A DNA stretch of 64,000 bases from Pseudomonas sp. R84 (GTDB lineage: Bacteria > Pseudomonadota > Gammaproteobacteria > Pseudomonadales > Pseudomonadaceae), in the NCBI RefSeq assembly GCF_009834515.1, contig NZ_CP019426.1, positions 4,639,501 through 4,703,500 of the forward strand, written 5' to 3'. A program made the position numbers and the translations under genes. The notes below the pieces were generated by a model that saw nothing but the letters and a program-made list of their open reading frames with translations, ran no database searches and was not told the DNA's origin. Shown here piece after piece: positions 26,084-34,849 of the stretch. Position 1 is the stretch's first letter. Every line of letters begins with the position of its first letter.

Positions 26084-28078
26084 TCAGGGTTCGAGACGAC
26101 GCTGCTGGTAGATCCAGTCGACGATCTCGCCGTCAGGTGTGTAGCCCGAGACGGTTTCGCGCAGGAGCTGACGTACTCGGGAATAGTCATCTTTTTCTAC
26201 CGCGTGCAGCAGTTCGCTCAACTTGCCCTTCAATACATCCCAAGGCAAGTGATCTTCATTGGCCGTCATGATCATGGGGTGTGGCGTGGCGGCCACGTTA
26301 TCGCCAATCAGCAGCTCCTCGTACAGCTTTTCACCGGGGCGCAGACCGGTGAACTCAATGGAAATGTCACCCTGAGGATTACGATCTGATCGAATGCTCA
26401 GTCCAGACAGATGAATCATTTTTTCTGCGAGTTCAACGATTTTGACCGGCTCGCCCATGTCCAATACGAACACATCGCCACCCTGCCCCATTGATCCAGC
26501 CTGGATGACCAATTGTGCGGCCTCCGGGATCGTCATGAAATAGCGCGTAATTTTCGGGTGGGTGACCGTCAATGGGCCGCCGGATTTGATCTGACTGTGG
26601 AATAGCGGGATAACCGAGCCAGACGAGCCCAAAACGTTGCCAAAGCGCACCATAGTGAAGCGAGTCTTGTTGACCCGAGAAACATTGGCTTTGTCGCCAA
26701 ACAACACCGGGGCAACTTCACGACTCAGCGCCTGGAGAGTCATCTCTGCCAGACGCTTGGTGCTACCCATCACGTTGGTCGGACGAACCGCCTTGTCAGT
26801 TGAAATCAGAACAAAGTTCGATACACCAGACTGCAAGGCAGCTTGAGCCGTATTGAGCGTTCCAATCGCGTTATTCAGAACACCTTCGGCGATATTATGC
26901 TCGACCATCGGTACATGCTTATAAGCGGCTGCATGGTAAACGGTGTCCACCTTCCAGGTGTTCATTACATCCAGCAACTTTTCCTGATGCCGGATTGAAC
27001 CGAGAATCGGCAGAAGACGAACCGGAGCCGACTCCCGTGCCCCTCTCTGTTCCAGCTCCGAGAGAATGCTGTATAGATTGAATTCGCTGTGTTCGAAGAG
27101 TAACAGCGCAGTCGGCCCCAGCGAAAAAATCTGCCGGCACAACTCTGATCCAATAGAACCCCCAGCGCCAGTAACCATGACTGTCTTGCCCTTGATACAG
27201 CGCTCCAGCAGGTCCGGCTGAGCCGGGACAGCATCGCGTCCCAGCAAATCAGCGATATCAACTTCTTGAATGTCTTCGACCTTTACCCTGCCGCTCGCCA
27301 GATCAGCGAAATTGGGAACACTGCGTATATGAAGCGGATACCCTTCAAGAAAATTCAGGATTTCCCTGCGTCGCGCTCGAGTCGATGAGGGCAGTGCCAG
27401 GAGTATCTCCTGCGCGCCCGTGACATCAATCATCTGTTGAATATGCTTGGGTTTATACACCTGAAGACCAGAAATGGATCGATCAGCGATACTGGCATCG
27501 TCATCGATAAACGCCACCGGCCGCATAACCCGACCCATCCGCAGCGCAGCGACCAATTGGTTACCCGCGACGCCTGCGCCGTAGATGGCAACTCTGGTCA
27601 TTCCATCATCGCGGTTGGTAAACGGTACATGCTGGGCTGCAGTGAACCAGTCCCCCATAAAATATTGCCGCATGCAAAGACGCAGGCCACCAATTATGAC
27701 CAGGCTAAGCCACCAGTAATTGAAGATAATGGACCGCGGTACTACTGCTTCATGATTGCTATACCAATAAACAACCAGAGCGAGAATCAGTGAAGACAGA
27801 CTAACGGCTTTAATAATTGCAATGAGCGCGTCATTGCCAAAATAACGCATTACAGCGCGGTACATGCCAAAGCGGATGAACAGGGGAATTGCGATGAGTG
27901 GCGCGCAAGCAAAAAGCCAGAAATGGATCTTCAACGGGTTGTACATGTCGTCTATGCCCAGACGAACGATGAATGCAAGCCACAACGCGACCCATACCAG
28001 AACGATGTCCGTGGCGACCTGAATCAAGCGCTTTCGCCGCCGAGGCAACCCCACCAGATAGGTTCTGATTCTATCCAT
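26084..28078 (-). CDS. wbpM: WbpM-type UDP-GlcNAc 4,6-dehydratase
   Basis: 664-residue membrane-anchored nucleotide-sugar dehydratase that closes the O-antigen locus, as in P. aeruginosa. The start at 28078 (MDRIRTYLVGLPRRRKR) matches the WbpM N-terminus; the frame opens 46 codons earlier. Four N-terminal helices (about 15-130) are followed by a first Rossmann-like domain (YGAGVAGNQL near 157) and the catalytic SDR domain (VTGAGGSIGSELCRQIF near 305). The Tyr of the usual YxxxK triad is replaced by Met (NVMGSTK), as in the WbpM/CapD family. It makes UDP-4-keto-6-deoxy-GlcNAc, feeding the WbpV-like reductase encoded at 45328. Confidence 0.95.
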   Translation of the reverse strand: MDRIRTYLVGLPRRRKRLIQVATDIVLVWVALWLAFIVRLGIDDMYNPLKIHFWLFACAPLIAIPLFIRFGMYRAVMRYFGNDALIAIIKAVSLSSLILALVVYWYSNHEAVVPRSIIFNYWWLSLVIIGGLRLCMRQYFMGDWFTAAQHVPFTNRDDGMTRVAIYGAGVAGNQLVAALRMGRVMRPVAFIDDDASIADRSISGLQVYKPKHIQQMIDVTGAQEILLALPSSTRARRREILNFLEGYPLHIRSVPNFADLASGRVKVEDIQEVDIADLLGRDAVPAQPDLLERCIKGKTVMVTGAGGSIGSELCRQIFSLGPTALLLFEHSEFNLYSILSELEQRGARESAPVRLLPILGSIRHQEKLLDVMNTWKVDTVYHAAAYKHVPMVEHNIAEGVLNNAIGTLNTAQAALQSGVSNFVLISTDKAVRPTNVMGSTKRLAEMTLQALSREVAPVLFGDKANVSRVNKTRFTMVRFGNVLGSSGSVIPLFHSQIKSGGPLTVTHPKITRYFMTIPEAAQLVIQAGSMGQGGDVFVLDMGEPVKIVELAEKMIHLSGLSIRSDRNPQGDISIEFTGLRPGEKLYEELLIGDNVAATPHPMIMTANEDHLPWDVLKGKLSELLHAVEKDDYSRVRQLLRETVSGYTPDGEIVDWIYQQRRLEP

Positions 28079-28491
28079 AAATACTTCACTCACCTCAAGC
28101 TCTCCCTTAAACCCCAAATCACCGTGGTGAACTGCAAAGCATAACGCATTGACCTGAAAAAACTGAATGATCCAATCCTGCTTTTCCATTCGCCGGGAGA
28201 ACGTACTCCAGCCCACATCGCCGATTCACTGGAAAATGAGTGGAATAGGGAGCGAGTGCCAAGCGAGATCATTCCTGCGCACGTAATTAACGACCTTCCG
28301 TTAGTAGAAAAAATCCCAGCAGGGGGAGATACAGCGACAATCACACCGTCGGCCTCCGGTCACAGTGATCAACACCCAGGCCAGCTACGGTGTACTGCGC
28401 CGTGTAAAACACTGATAAACCCGTTAAACTGACTCGCTTAGCCGTGATCTCATAGCCGAATTCGCCACCATGGAAAGAGCGTAAAAAACCT
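28079..28491. other. 413-bp intergenic region between divergent wbpM and GT2
   Basis: Presumably holds both promoters, but I see no convincing -35/-10 pair. A 96-codon stop-free frame without ATG runs on the plus strand from 28145 to 28432; see findings. Nothing else was recognised. Confidence 0.5.
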
Positions 28492-29466
28492 GTGCCCAAT
28501 CCTCTCCCCTCCCACTCCGTGCCCATGAGCGAATCAGCGGCTGACTCCAAGTGCGTGGCAATTTTGCTTTGCACTTACAATGGCGGGAGCTTTCTCAAAC
28601 AGCAACTGGACTCGATAGCCGCTCAGAGCCACCAGCGATGGGTTGTCTGCGCATCGGACGATGGCTCAACGGATGAAACGCTTGAAATCCTGCGACACTA
28701 TCGTGAAGTTTGGGGTCACGATCGACTGCTGATCAGCCAAGGGCCGCAGCGCGGTTTTACGAACAATTTCCTGTCTGTTTTGGGCCAAGCGTCTGGGCAT
28801 TTCGGATATTACGCCTTCTGTGATCAAGACGACTACTGGCATCCGACAAAGCTGCAACGAGCATTGGACTGGCTGGATCACCAGCCTGCCGCCGTGCCTG
28901 CGCTGTATTGCACACGCACTCGAATTGTTGATGAAAACGGGAATTGCGTTGGCCTTTCACCCTTGTTCAGCAAACGTCCAAGCTTCGAAAACGCATTGAT
29001 GCAGAGTCTGGCCGGTGGTAACACCATGGTCATTAACCAGAGCGCCTGTTCCTTAATTGACGTGACTCCAGCCAATACACCGTTGGTATGTCATGACTGG
29101 TGGGCGTATCTGCTGATTACCGGTTGCGGCGGACATGTTTATTACGATCCAACCCCCAGCCTGGATTACCGTCAACACGCACACAATGTGATAGGCGCCA
29201 ACACTTCAATGAAAAACCGCCTGTACCGTCTGAAGCGTATGTTTCAGGGGTCTTTGAAGGAATGGAACACGAAAAACATAGCGGCACTTACACTTCTCGC
29301 CGCGCATTTGACCCCGCGCAACCTGAAAAAACTGGAGCGCTTCGAAAGTGCTCGTAGAGTCTCGCTTGGCAAGAGAGTCGGATTGATGATCTCCGGGCGT
29401 TTTTATCGACAGACTTTAATGGGTAATTTGGGCCTGGCATTGGCTGTGCTTCTTAGACGAATCTGA
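28492..29466 (+). CDS. GT2 family glycosyltransferase (rhamnosyltransferase-like)
   Basis: About 313-324 residue GT-A enzyme. The N-terminal motif VAILLCTYNGGSFL, then ASDDGSTDETL and the metal-binding FCDQDDYW, are typical of GT2. C-terminal residues HDWW and LDYRQHAHNVIGAN are shared with the paralogue at 46284. The likely role is addition of a sugar, possibly rhamnose, to the O-chain on the cytoplasmic face. Two starts compete: GTG at 28492 and ATG at 28525; neither has a strong ribosome binding site. Divergent from wbpM and separated by 670 bp from the ABC exporter operon. Acceptor and donor are unknown. Confidence 0.82.
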   Translation: MPNPLPSHSVPMSESAADSKCVAILLCTYNGGSFLKQQLDSIAAQSHQRWVVCASDDGSTDETLEILRHYREVWGHDRLLISQGPQRGFTNNFLSVLGQASGHFGYYAFCDQDDYWHPTKLQRALDWLDHQPAAVPALYCTRTRIVDENGNCVGLSPLFSKRPSFENALMQSLAGGNTMVINQSACSLIDVTPANTPLVCHDWWAYLLITGCGGHVYYDPTPSLDYRQHAHNVIGANTSMKNRLYRLKRMFQGSLKEWNTKNIAALTLLAAHLTPRNLKKLERFESARRVSLGKRVGLMISGRFYRQTLMGNLGLALAVLLRRI

Positions 29467-30139
29467 GTAAGCCGCTGATGCGAGCAATTAAGGACGACAG
29501 TATCCAGTCATTCCGTTTCTAATCATTACCGATTGTGCAGCCGCCAGATTTACGGCCCCGTCATGTCGTTGAGTGCTGCGCATTACGTCCATCAAGGGGA
29601 CGCCACTGATAGCACTGAAGCTGCCCATCCGCCTGACAACGAGGTCTTCGCAATCCCGAAATCGAGGTGGGCCGAGGGCTACCCCGCGCGACGGCGGCAG
29701 ACCCGAAAAAAGCAACATTTGAGCGCCGACTCAGCCATCACCAGCAATAAGCGTTTTTACATCCGGAATCAGTGAAAACTCACTTGCAGATTGATTGATT
29801 GATAGCTCTAAATCACCATGTCCTGTTACCCTTATTAAGCTATACCCTAGGGATTTTTCCCAATAAAATCAGATTCAACCAAGATCAGTAGGTGGCGGCC
29901 GGTTCTTACTCGTCAGGGTAGCGCTCCCAAGCATTAGGTATATTGATGAACCCATTCAAAAATCGCATTTCTGTCACCCACCGAGCGGCCACATTCGCTG
30001 CCAGCCTTGACTCCAGATCTGATCCCGCGTCCCTGCTTCTTTCGTCAACGCGCAACCCCGGTCTGAAAAAGAAACTTTGCATCCACTCTGGCACCGACGC
30101 TTCGGGCAGAGCATATCCTGATGTCGAGGTCTTCGCTTA
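29467..30139. other. 673-bp region without a recognisable gene ahead of the O-antigen export operon
   Basis: Lower-GC, partly A/T-rich sequence. Open frames of 60-80 codons exist on both strands (for example 29533-29775 and 29943-30140 plus) but have no ribosome site or recognisable product. It contains (GATT)3 at about 29790 and an ops-like GGGTAGCGC at 29916-29924. Probably the promoter and leader of the wzm-wzt operon, possibly with decayed sequence. Confidence 0.5.
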
Positions 30140-30961
30140 ATGCGTACTTTTCCCGCAACGCCACTTGAGATGGTTGCAAGTCTGTGGCGCCATCGCGCAC
30201 TTATTCACGCGTCAGCAAAACGTGAGGTATTGGGTCGCTATCGCGGCTCCATGCTCGGCTTGCTGTGGTCATTCTTCAACCCACTGTTCATGCTTGTGGT
30301 TTATACCTTCGTCTTTAGCGTGGTATTCAAAGCTCGCTGGGGCAGCGGAGGTGGCGACTCCAAAATAGAATTCGCTCTAGTGTTATTTGCCGGTTTGATT
30401 GTATTCAACTTGTTTGCCGAGTGCGTCAATCGGGCTCCAGGACTGATCCTGTCCAATGCAAACTATGTTAAAAAAGTAATATTCCCACTGGAAATATTAC
30501 CTTTCGTAGGTCTGCTTGCTGCTTTCTACCATGCGGCTATCAGCCTGGTAGTGTGGCTGGTTGCCTACACCCTGCTCATCGGCACACCTCAACTGACAAC
30601 TCTTTACGTACCCTTGATTCTGATACCGTTTGCGTTATTTATCATGGGACTCTGCTGGACACTCGCTTCGTTGGGTGTATTCCTGCGCGATGTCTCTCAG
30701 TTGATCTCCGTACTGACATCGGTACTGATGTTTCTGAGTCCGATTTTTTATCCGGCCAGTGCTCTACCCGAGGAATATCAGCATGTGCTGTACTTCAATC
30801 CTCTGGTACCGATTATCGAAATGATTCGAGATGTACTCTATTGGGGCAAGACTCCCGATCTTGCGAGTCTGGCAACTTACTGGATAGCGGCCGCCACGAT
30901 AGCCTGGTTAGGATTTGCTTGGTTTCAGAAGACTAGAAAGGGGTTCGCAGATGTCCTCTGA
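30140..30961 (+). CDS. wzm: O-antigen ABC exporter permease Wzm
   Basis: 273-residue ABC-2-type permease with six helices (about 35-60, 70-90, 110-140, 145-170, 180-200, 235-255). It shows the family motif KREVLGRYRGSMLGLLWSF near residue 22. With Wzt it moves undecaprenyl-PP-linked polysaccharide across the inner membrane. The first gene of a plus-strand operon; wzt overlaps its end by 11 bp. This defines the locus as ABC-dependent; no wzx or wzy gene is seen. Confidence 0.93.
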   Translation: MRTFPATPLEMVASLWRHRALIHASAKREVLGRYRGSMLGLLWSFFNPLFMLVVYTFVFSVVFKARWGSGGGDSKIEFALVLFAGLIVFNLFAECVNRAPGLILSNANYVKKVIFPLEILPFVGLLAAFYHAAISLVVWLVAYTLLIGTPQLTTLYVPLILIPFALFIMGLCWTLASLGVFLRDVSQLISVLTSVLMFLSPIFYPASALPEEYQHVLYFNPLVPIIEMIRDVLYWGKTPDLASLATYWIAAATIAWLGFAWFQKTRKGFADVL

Positions 30962-32294
30962 TATTGCAATCAAAATAGAGAATCTAAGCAAGTGTTACCA
31001 AATTTATAACACTCCGCGAGATCGCCTCAAGCAATTTATCCTGCCCAGCTTGCAGCGAGCCACAGGATTGCAGCCCCAACAGTACTACCGAGAGTTTTGG
31101 GCATTGAGAGATATATCTTTCGAAGTCAAAAAAGGGGAAACGGTAGGTGTAATCGGTCGGAACGGGGGCGGCAAGTCAACACTGCTGCAACTTATCTGTG
31201 GGACGCTCAACCCCACCAGTGGAACAATTCAGACCAATGGGCGTATCGCCGCGCTACTTGAACTTGGCTCAGGCTTCAATCCCGAGTTCACTGGTCGTGA
31301 GAACGTATATCTGAGCTGTGCCCTGCTAGGACTTACTAAAGAAGAAACCGACGCCCGGTTTGACGATGTTGCAAGTTTTGCAGATATCGGCAGTTTTATC
31401 GAGCAACCCGTCAAGACGTACTCCAGCGGCATGTTCGTGCGACTCGCTTTCGCCGTGAATATTGTCTCCCAACCAGACATCATGATCGTAGATGAAGCAC
31501 TGGCCGTTGGTGATATGAGTTTCCAGGCAAAGTGCATGACTGCATTGCGCCGTATTCAGGACAACGGGGCGACAGTCCTTTTTGTCAGTCATGACATTGG
31601 CAGCATCAGGAGCCTTTGCTCTCAGGCCGCGTATCTTGAAAAAGGCATCCTGAAGGGATTTGGTAAAGCCAGCACACTTACAGAAGATTACATCCGGGTT
31701 ACACGCGAGGAGCTTAATAGCGAGGTACTCAAGTACCTCCCGGAGATCAAGCCTCCCGCGCTCAATGCGCCAGAAAACTCATCTTCTTCACCAGCAGCAC
31801 TGGGTTTTAAGGAGTCGCTTGAATTCGATCGCCGCGCCGCTGAATTCCGTTATGGTGTCGGAGGTGTAAAAATCGCATACGCCGAACTGGTAGATTCATC
31901 GGATCAGCCGGTAGTGACAGCAGAGTTCAATCAAAAAGTTACAATAAAAATTTATATTGAAGCTCAGGAGCAGACGGACTGCTCGGTTAATTACTACATA
32001 CAAGATGACAAAAAAATATTGATTCTGGGTGCTGCATTCAGAACAATCGGCAAACCCCTGCTTCACTGCAAACCAGGTGAAAGATACGCGATTTCGTATA
32101 GCACTCTACTGCCGTTGCAGGAAGGCAATTATAGTATCCAGATACAGATCTCAAAACCTTTGGTACTGGATCAGAGCGCAGAATTCCTGGATGTGATCGA
32201 TGACGCTATCGTTTTCAATGTCCAAAGACGGTCCACGGGGCGCATATGGACGAAGGCCTACGTAGAAAACACTATCGAGGTGCAACAATTATGA
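30951..32294 (+). CDS. wzt: O-antigen ABC exporter ATPase Wzt with C-terminal carbohydrate-binding domain
   Basis: 447 residues. The ATPase domain (1-245) has Walker A GRNGGGKST (about 68), the divergent signature YSSGM of polysaccharide exporters, Walker B IMIVDEALAVGD and switch His in FVSHD. About 200 further residues (about 255-447) form an extension rich in beta strands, like the O-chain-binding domain of Wzt in E. coli O8/O9a, which recognises the non-reducing-end modification. Translation start at 30951 overlaps wzm. The specificity of the extension (methyl, sulfate or other cap) is unknown. Confidence 0.93.
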   Translation: MSSDIAIKIENLSKCYQIYNTPRDRLKQFILPSLQRATGLQPQQYYREFWALRDISFEVKKGETVGVIGRNGGGKSTLLQLICGTLNPTSGTIQTNGRIAALLELGSGFNPEFTGRENVYLSCALLGLTKEETDARFDDVASFADIGSFIEQPVKTYSSGMFVRLAFAVNIVSQPDIMIVDEALAVGDMSFQAKCMTALRRIQDNGATVLFVSHDIGSIRSLCSQAAYLEKGILKGFGKASTLTEDYIRVTREELNSEVLKYLPEIKPPALNAPENSSSSPAALGFKESLEFDRRAAEFRYGVGGVKIAYAELVDSSDQPVVTAEFNQKVTIKIYIEAQEQTDCSVNYYIQDDKKILILGAAFRTIGKPLLHCKPGERYAISYSTLLPLQEGNYSIQIQISKPLVLDQSAEFLDVIDDAIVFNVQRRSTGRIWTKAYVENTIEVQQL

Positions 32295-33067
32295 GCTTTT
32301 CTGCGACTAGGTTTCTGGAGACTCTAAAGCTCTTCAATACCAAAACATACTGCCCGGTGTGTGACTCCAAAGACGCCGGCTTCAATCCTCTTTCCGATTT
32401 CTACCGCACCCATGCAGAGCAGTATGGCTACGTGCATTTCGGCAAGGGAGAAATGACTGCGCTGGATACCTATTCGTGCACCCAATGTGGCGCCTCCGAC
32501 CGAGAGCGCCTATATGCATTCTGGGTAGCGAAGTACTATTCGAAGCAACGCAAAAATCTAGCGAGCAAGGCCATTCACTTCGCTCCCGAAGCCGTGCTTT
32601 CAGCCAGACTGAAGGAATCCAGAGTCTTCTCAGACTACCAAACTGCAGACTTGATGATGGAACATGTCGACCACAAGGTTGACCTACTGCACCTGCCGTT
32701 TGCAGAAGAAACGTATGATTTCTTTATTTGTAGCCATGTCCTGGAACATGTCTACGATGATCGTGCTGCAATGCGCGAACTTCTCAGAGTCTTAACGAAA
32801 ACTGGCTGCGGCATATTGATGGCTCCCATCATCGTCGGGCTACCCGCAACAGTTGAAGATCCGTCCATTACCGATGAAGGTGAGCGCTGGCGTTTATTTG
32901 GACAAGATGACCATGTACGCCTCTATTCGCACAATGACTTTGTCTCACGAATAAAAGAAAGCGGCTTCAAATTGCAGCAGTATGATCAATCTTACTTTGG
33001 AGCCTCGCTCTTTAAAAAGCTTGGCCTCAAACCTTCCAGCATACTTTATGTTGTATCAAAATCATGA
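32291..33067 (+). CDS. SAM-dependent methyltransferase with N-terminal Cys motifs
   Basis: 258 residues. Its N-terminus has two CxxC pairs (CPVC near 23, CTQC near 70), suggesting a zinc ribbon. The class I methyltransferase domain (about 95-235) has the degenerate first motif APEAVLSARL, the adenine-binding VDLLHLPF and FDFFICSHVLEHVYDD-type motif IV (SHVLEH). The ATG overlaps the wzt stop (ATGA), so the two are translationally coupled. Probably it O-methylates a sugar of the polysaccharide, perhaps the terminal one recognised by Wzt; this last point is inference. Confidence 0.8.
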   Translation: MSFSATRFLETLKLFNTKTYCPVCDSKDAGFNPLSDFYRTHAEQYGYVHFGKGEMTALDTYSCTQCGASDRERLYAFWVAKYYSKQRKNLASKAIHFAPEAVLSARLKESRVFSDYQTADLMMEHVDHKVDLLHLPFAEETYDFFICSHVLEHVYDDRAAMRELLRVLTKTGCGILMAPIIVGLPATVEDPSITDEGERWRLFGQDDHVRLYSHNDFVSRIKESGFKLQQYDQSYFGASLFKKLGLKPSSILYVVSKS

Positions 33068-34152
33068 TCCCGGTTACCCGAACTTTTCTTCCAGATCTGG
33101 ATGTCTATACCGGATACCTTCAAGGCATTTGGGAATCCGCACAACTAACGAATAACGGCCCGTTGGTTAGGCAGTTGCGCGACGAGCTGTCCAATACGCT
33201 GGGCGCTGCCAATCTGCAACTCGTCACCAACGGCACACTAGCGCTGCAGTTGGCTATCAAGGCTCTTGCGTTACAAGGCGAAATCATCACCACGCCTTAC
33301 AGCTATGTTGCCACGACGAATGCGATTCTCTGGGAAGGTTGCACACCTGTATTCGTTGACGTTGACGCCGAGTCGTTCTGCATTGATCCCGATTTGATCG
33401 AAAGCGCGATAACGGAAGACACAACGGCGATATTGGCAACCCACGTTTATGGTTACCCTTGCGATGTCGTACGCATTCAACAAATTGCCGACCGTCATAA
33501 CCTGAAGGTTATCTATGACGCTGCGCACGCCTATGGCGTACGCCTGAACAACGACTCACTATTGAACCACGGTGACTGCAGTACTCTGAGCTTTCACGCC
33601 ACCAAGCTTTTCCATACTGGGGAAGGTGGAGCTGTGGTTTTTCGCGACACAGACGTGGCGCATCGCGCGTTTCTTATGAGCAAGTTTGGTCATTTAGGCG
33701 AAGATGACTATATCGGTCTGGGCATCAATACGAAAATGTCCGAGCTGCACGCGGCTATGGGCCTGAGCATGCTAGGGCACGTCGATGCCATTATCGAGGC
33801 TCGCCGGCAATGCTCGGCCTGGTACGACGAGCGCCTTGCAGGCGTCAGACATCAACGACCCAAGGTAGTTGATGGGCTTGAATACAATTACGCCTACTAT
33901 CCGGTAGTTTTCGATACCCATGAAGAGGCAATGGCAGTGCGAGATGCCCTGCAGAAGCAGGAAATTTTTCCACGCCGCTACTTCCATCCCTCTCTCAACA
34001 CGCTACCTTTCCTGCAAGAGTCCATGCAACGGCCTTGTCCTGTATCCGAATCACTTGCACAACGCGTATTGTCGTTGCCCTTGTATACAACGTTGACCGA
34101 GCAGGAAATAGACACTATCTGCGCCTGTATCAAGCATACGCTCGAGCCTTGA
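33064..34152 (+). CDS. DegT/DnrJ/EryC1/StrS sugar aminotransferase (VioA-like)
   Basis: 362-residue PLP-dependent enzyme of the sugar aminotransferase family. The PLP Lys lies in SFHATKLFHTGEGG (about residue 182), with Asp in IYDAAHAYG and the cofactor-contact NGTLALQLA. The opening IPVTRTFLPDLDVYTGYL and WESAQLTNNGPL recall VioA, which makes dTDP-4-amino-4,6-dideoxyglucose from the RmlB product. rmlA and rmlB are in the same locus, so dTDP-Qui4N is the likely product; dTDP-Fuc4N or a 3-amino sugar cannot be excluded. ATGA-coupled to the methyltransferase gene. Confidence 0.85.
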   Translation: MIPVTRTFLPDLDVYTGYLQGIWESAQLTNNGPLVRQLRDELSNTLGAANLQLVTNGTLALQLAIKALALQGEIITTPYSYVATTNAILWEGCTPVFVDVDAESFCIDPDLIESAITEDTTAILATHVYGYPCDVVRIQQIADRHNLKVIYDAAHAYGVRLNNDSLLNHGDCSTLSFHATKLFHTGEGGAVVFRDTDVAHRAFLMSKFGHLGEDDYIGLGINTKMSELHAAMGLSMLGHVDAIIEARRQCSAWYDERLAGVRHQRPKVVDGLEYNYAYYPVVFDTHEEAMAVRDALQKQEIFPRRYFHPSLNTLPFLQESMQRPCPVSESLAQRVLSLPLYTTLTEQEIDTICACIKHTLEP

Positions 34153-34162
34153 GGTGGACCGT

Positions 34163-34849
34163 TTGAAACTTGCGATCATGCAGCCTTATCTATTCCCATA
34201 CCTGGGCTATTTCCAGCTCATGCACGCGGTAGATTCGTTCGTAGTTTACGACGACGTCAACTTCATCAAGGGTGGCTGGATCAACCGGAACAACATCCTT
34301 TGCAATGGCAACAGGCAACTGATTACCTTGCCATTGCTCGCGGCCAGCCCGAACAAGCTGATCAATCAAATTGAGATCAGCAGCCAGCACAAGATTTTGC
34401 AGAGCATCCAGCAAAACTACCGTAAGGCGCCACATTTCGAGAGCATTTACCCCTTGCTTGAGAGCATCCTCAGGTACGAATCGCGCAATCTCGCTGACTT
34501 CCTGGATTTCCAGCTACGCAGCATTTGTGCGCAACTGGATCTACGCCCGAAGTGGCACACCTCTTCGGCACTTGGGAAAAACTGTGAGCTACGAGGGCAA
34601 GACAAGGTTCTTGCCATTTGCGAACAGCTTGGAGCTACAGAATATATCAACCTGCCGGGAGGCAAGGTACTCTATGGCCCCCAAGCTTTTGCCTCACACG
34701 GCTTGAAGCTTTCCTTCATCGAGCCGCGAGCGGTCAGTTACCAGCAGTTCGGCAACGGCTTTTTGCCAAATTTGTCCATCATTGACGTGATGATGTTCAA
34801 TGACAAAGAGCAATGCGCAAAATTGCTCCAGGAGTATGACCTTGGTTGA
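34163..34849 (+). CDS. WbqC-like protein
   Basis: About 228 residues, WbqC family, often found beside aminotransferase genes in O-antigen loci. Conserved MQPYLFPYLGYFQL, VYDDVNFIKGGWINRN, and YINLPGGKVLY motifs span most of the protein. Catalytic role not settled; association with amino-sugar modification is from context. Start is uncertain: GTG at 34154 or TTG at 34163; GAGGTGG is well placed only for the TTG. It begins 10 bp after the aminotransferase stop, and its end overlaps the sulfotransferase start. Confidence 0.8.
   Translation: MKLAIMQPYLFPYLGYFQLMHAVDSFVVYDDVNFIKGGWINRNNILCNGNRQLITLPLLAASPNKLINQIEISSQHKILQSIQQNYRKAPHFESIYPLLESILRYESRNLADFLDFQLRSICAQLDLRPKWHTSSALGKNCELRGQDKVLAICEQLGATEYINLPGGKVLYGPQAFASHGLKLSFIEPRAVSYQQFGNGFLPNLSIIDVMMFNDKEQCAKLLQEYDLG

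Noticed and set aside
29533..29775. 80-codon frame before the wzm operon, also 29488-29718 on the other strand
   Set aside because: No ribosome binding site, both strands open, no recognisable domain; treated as unassigned leader.
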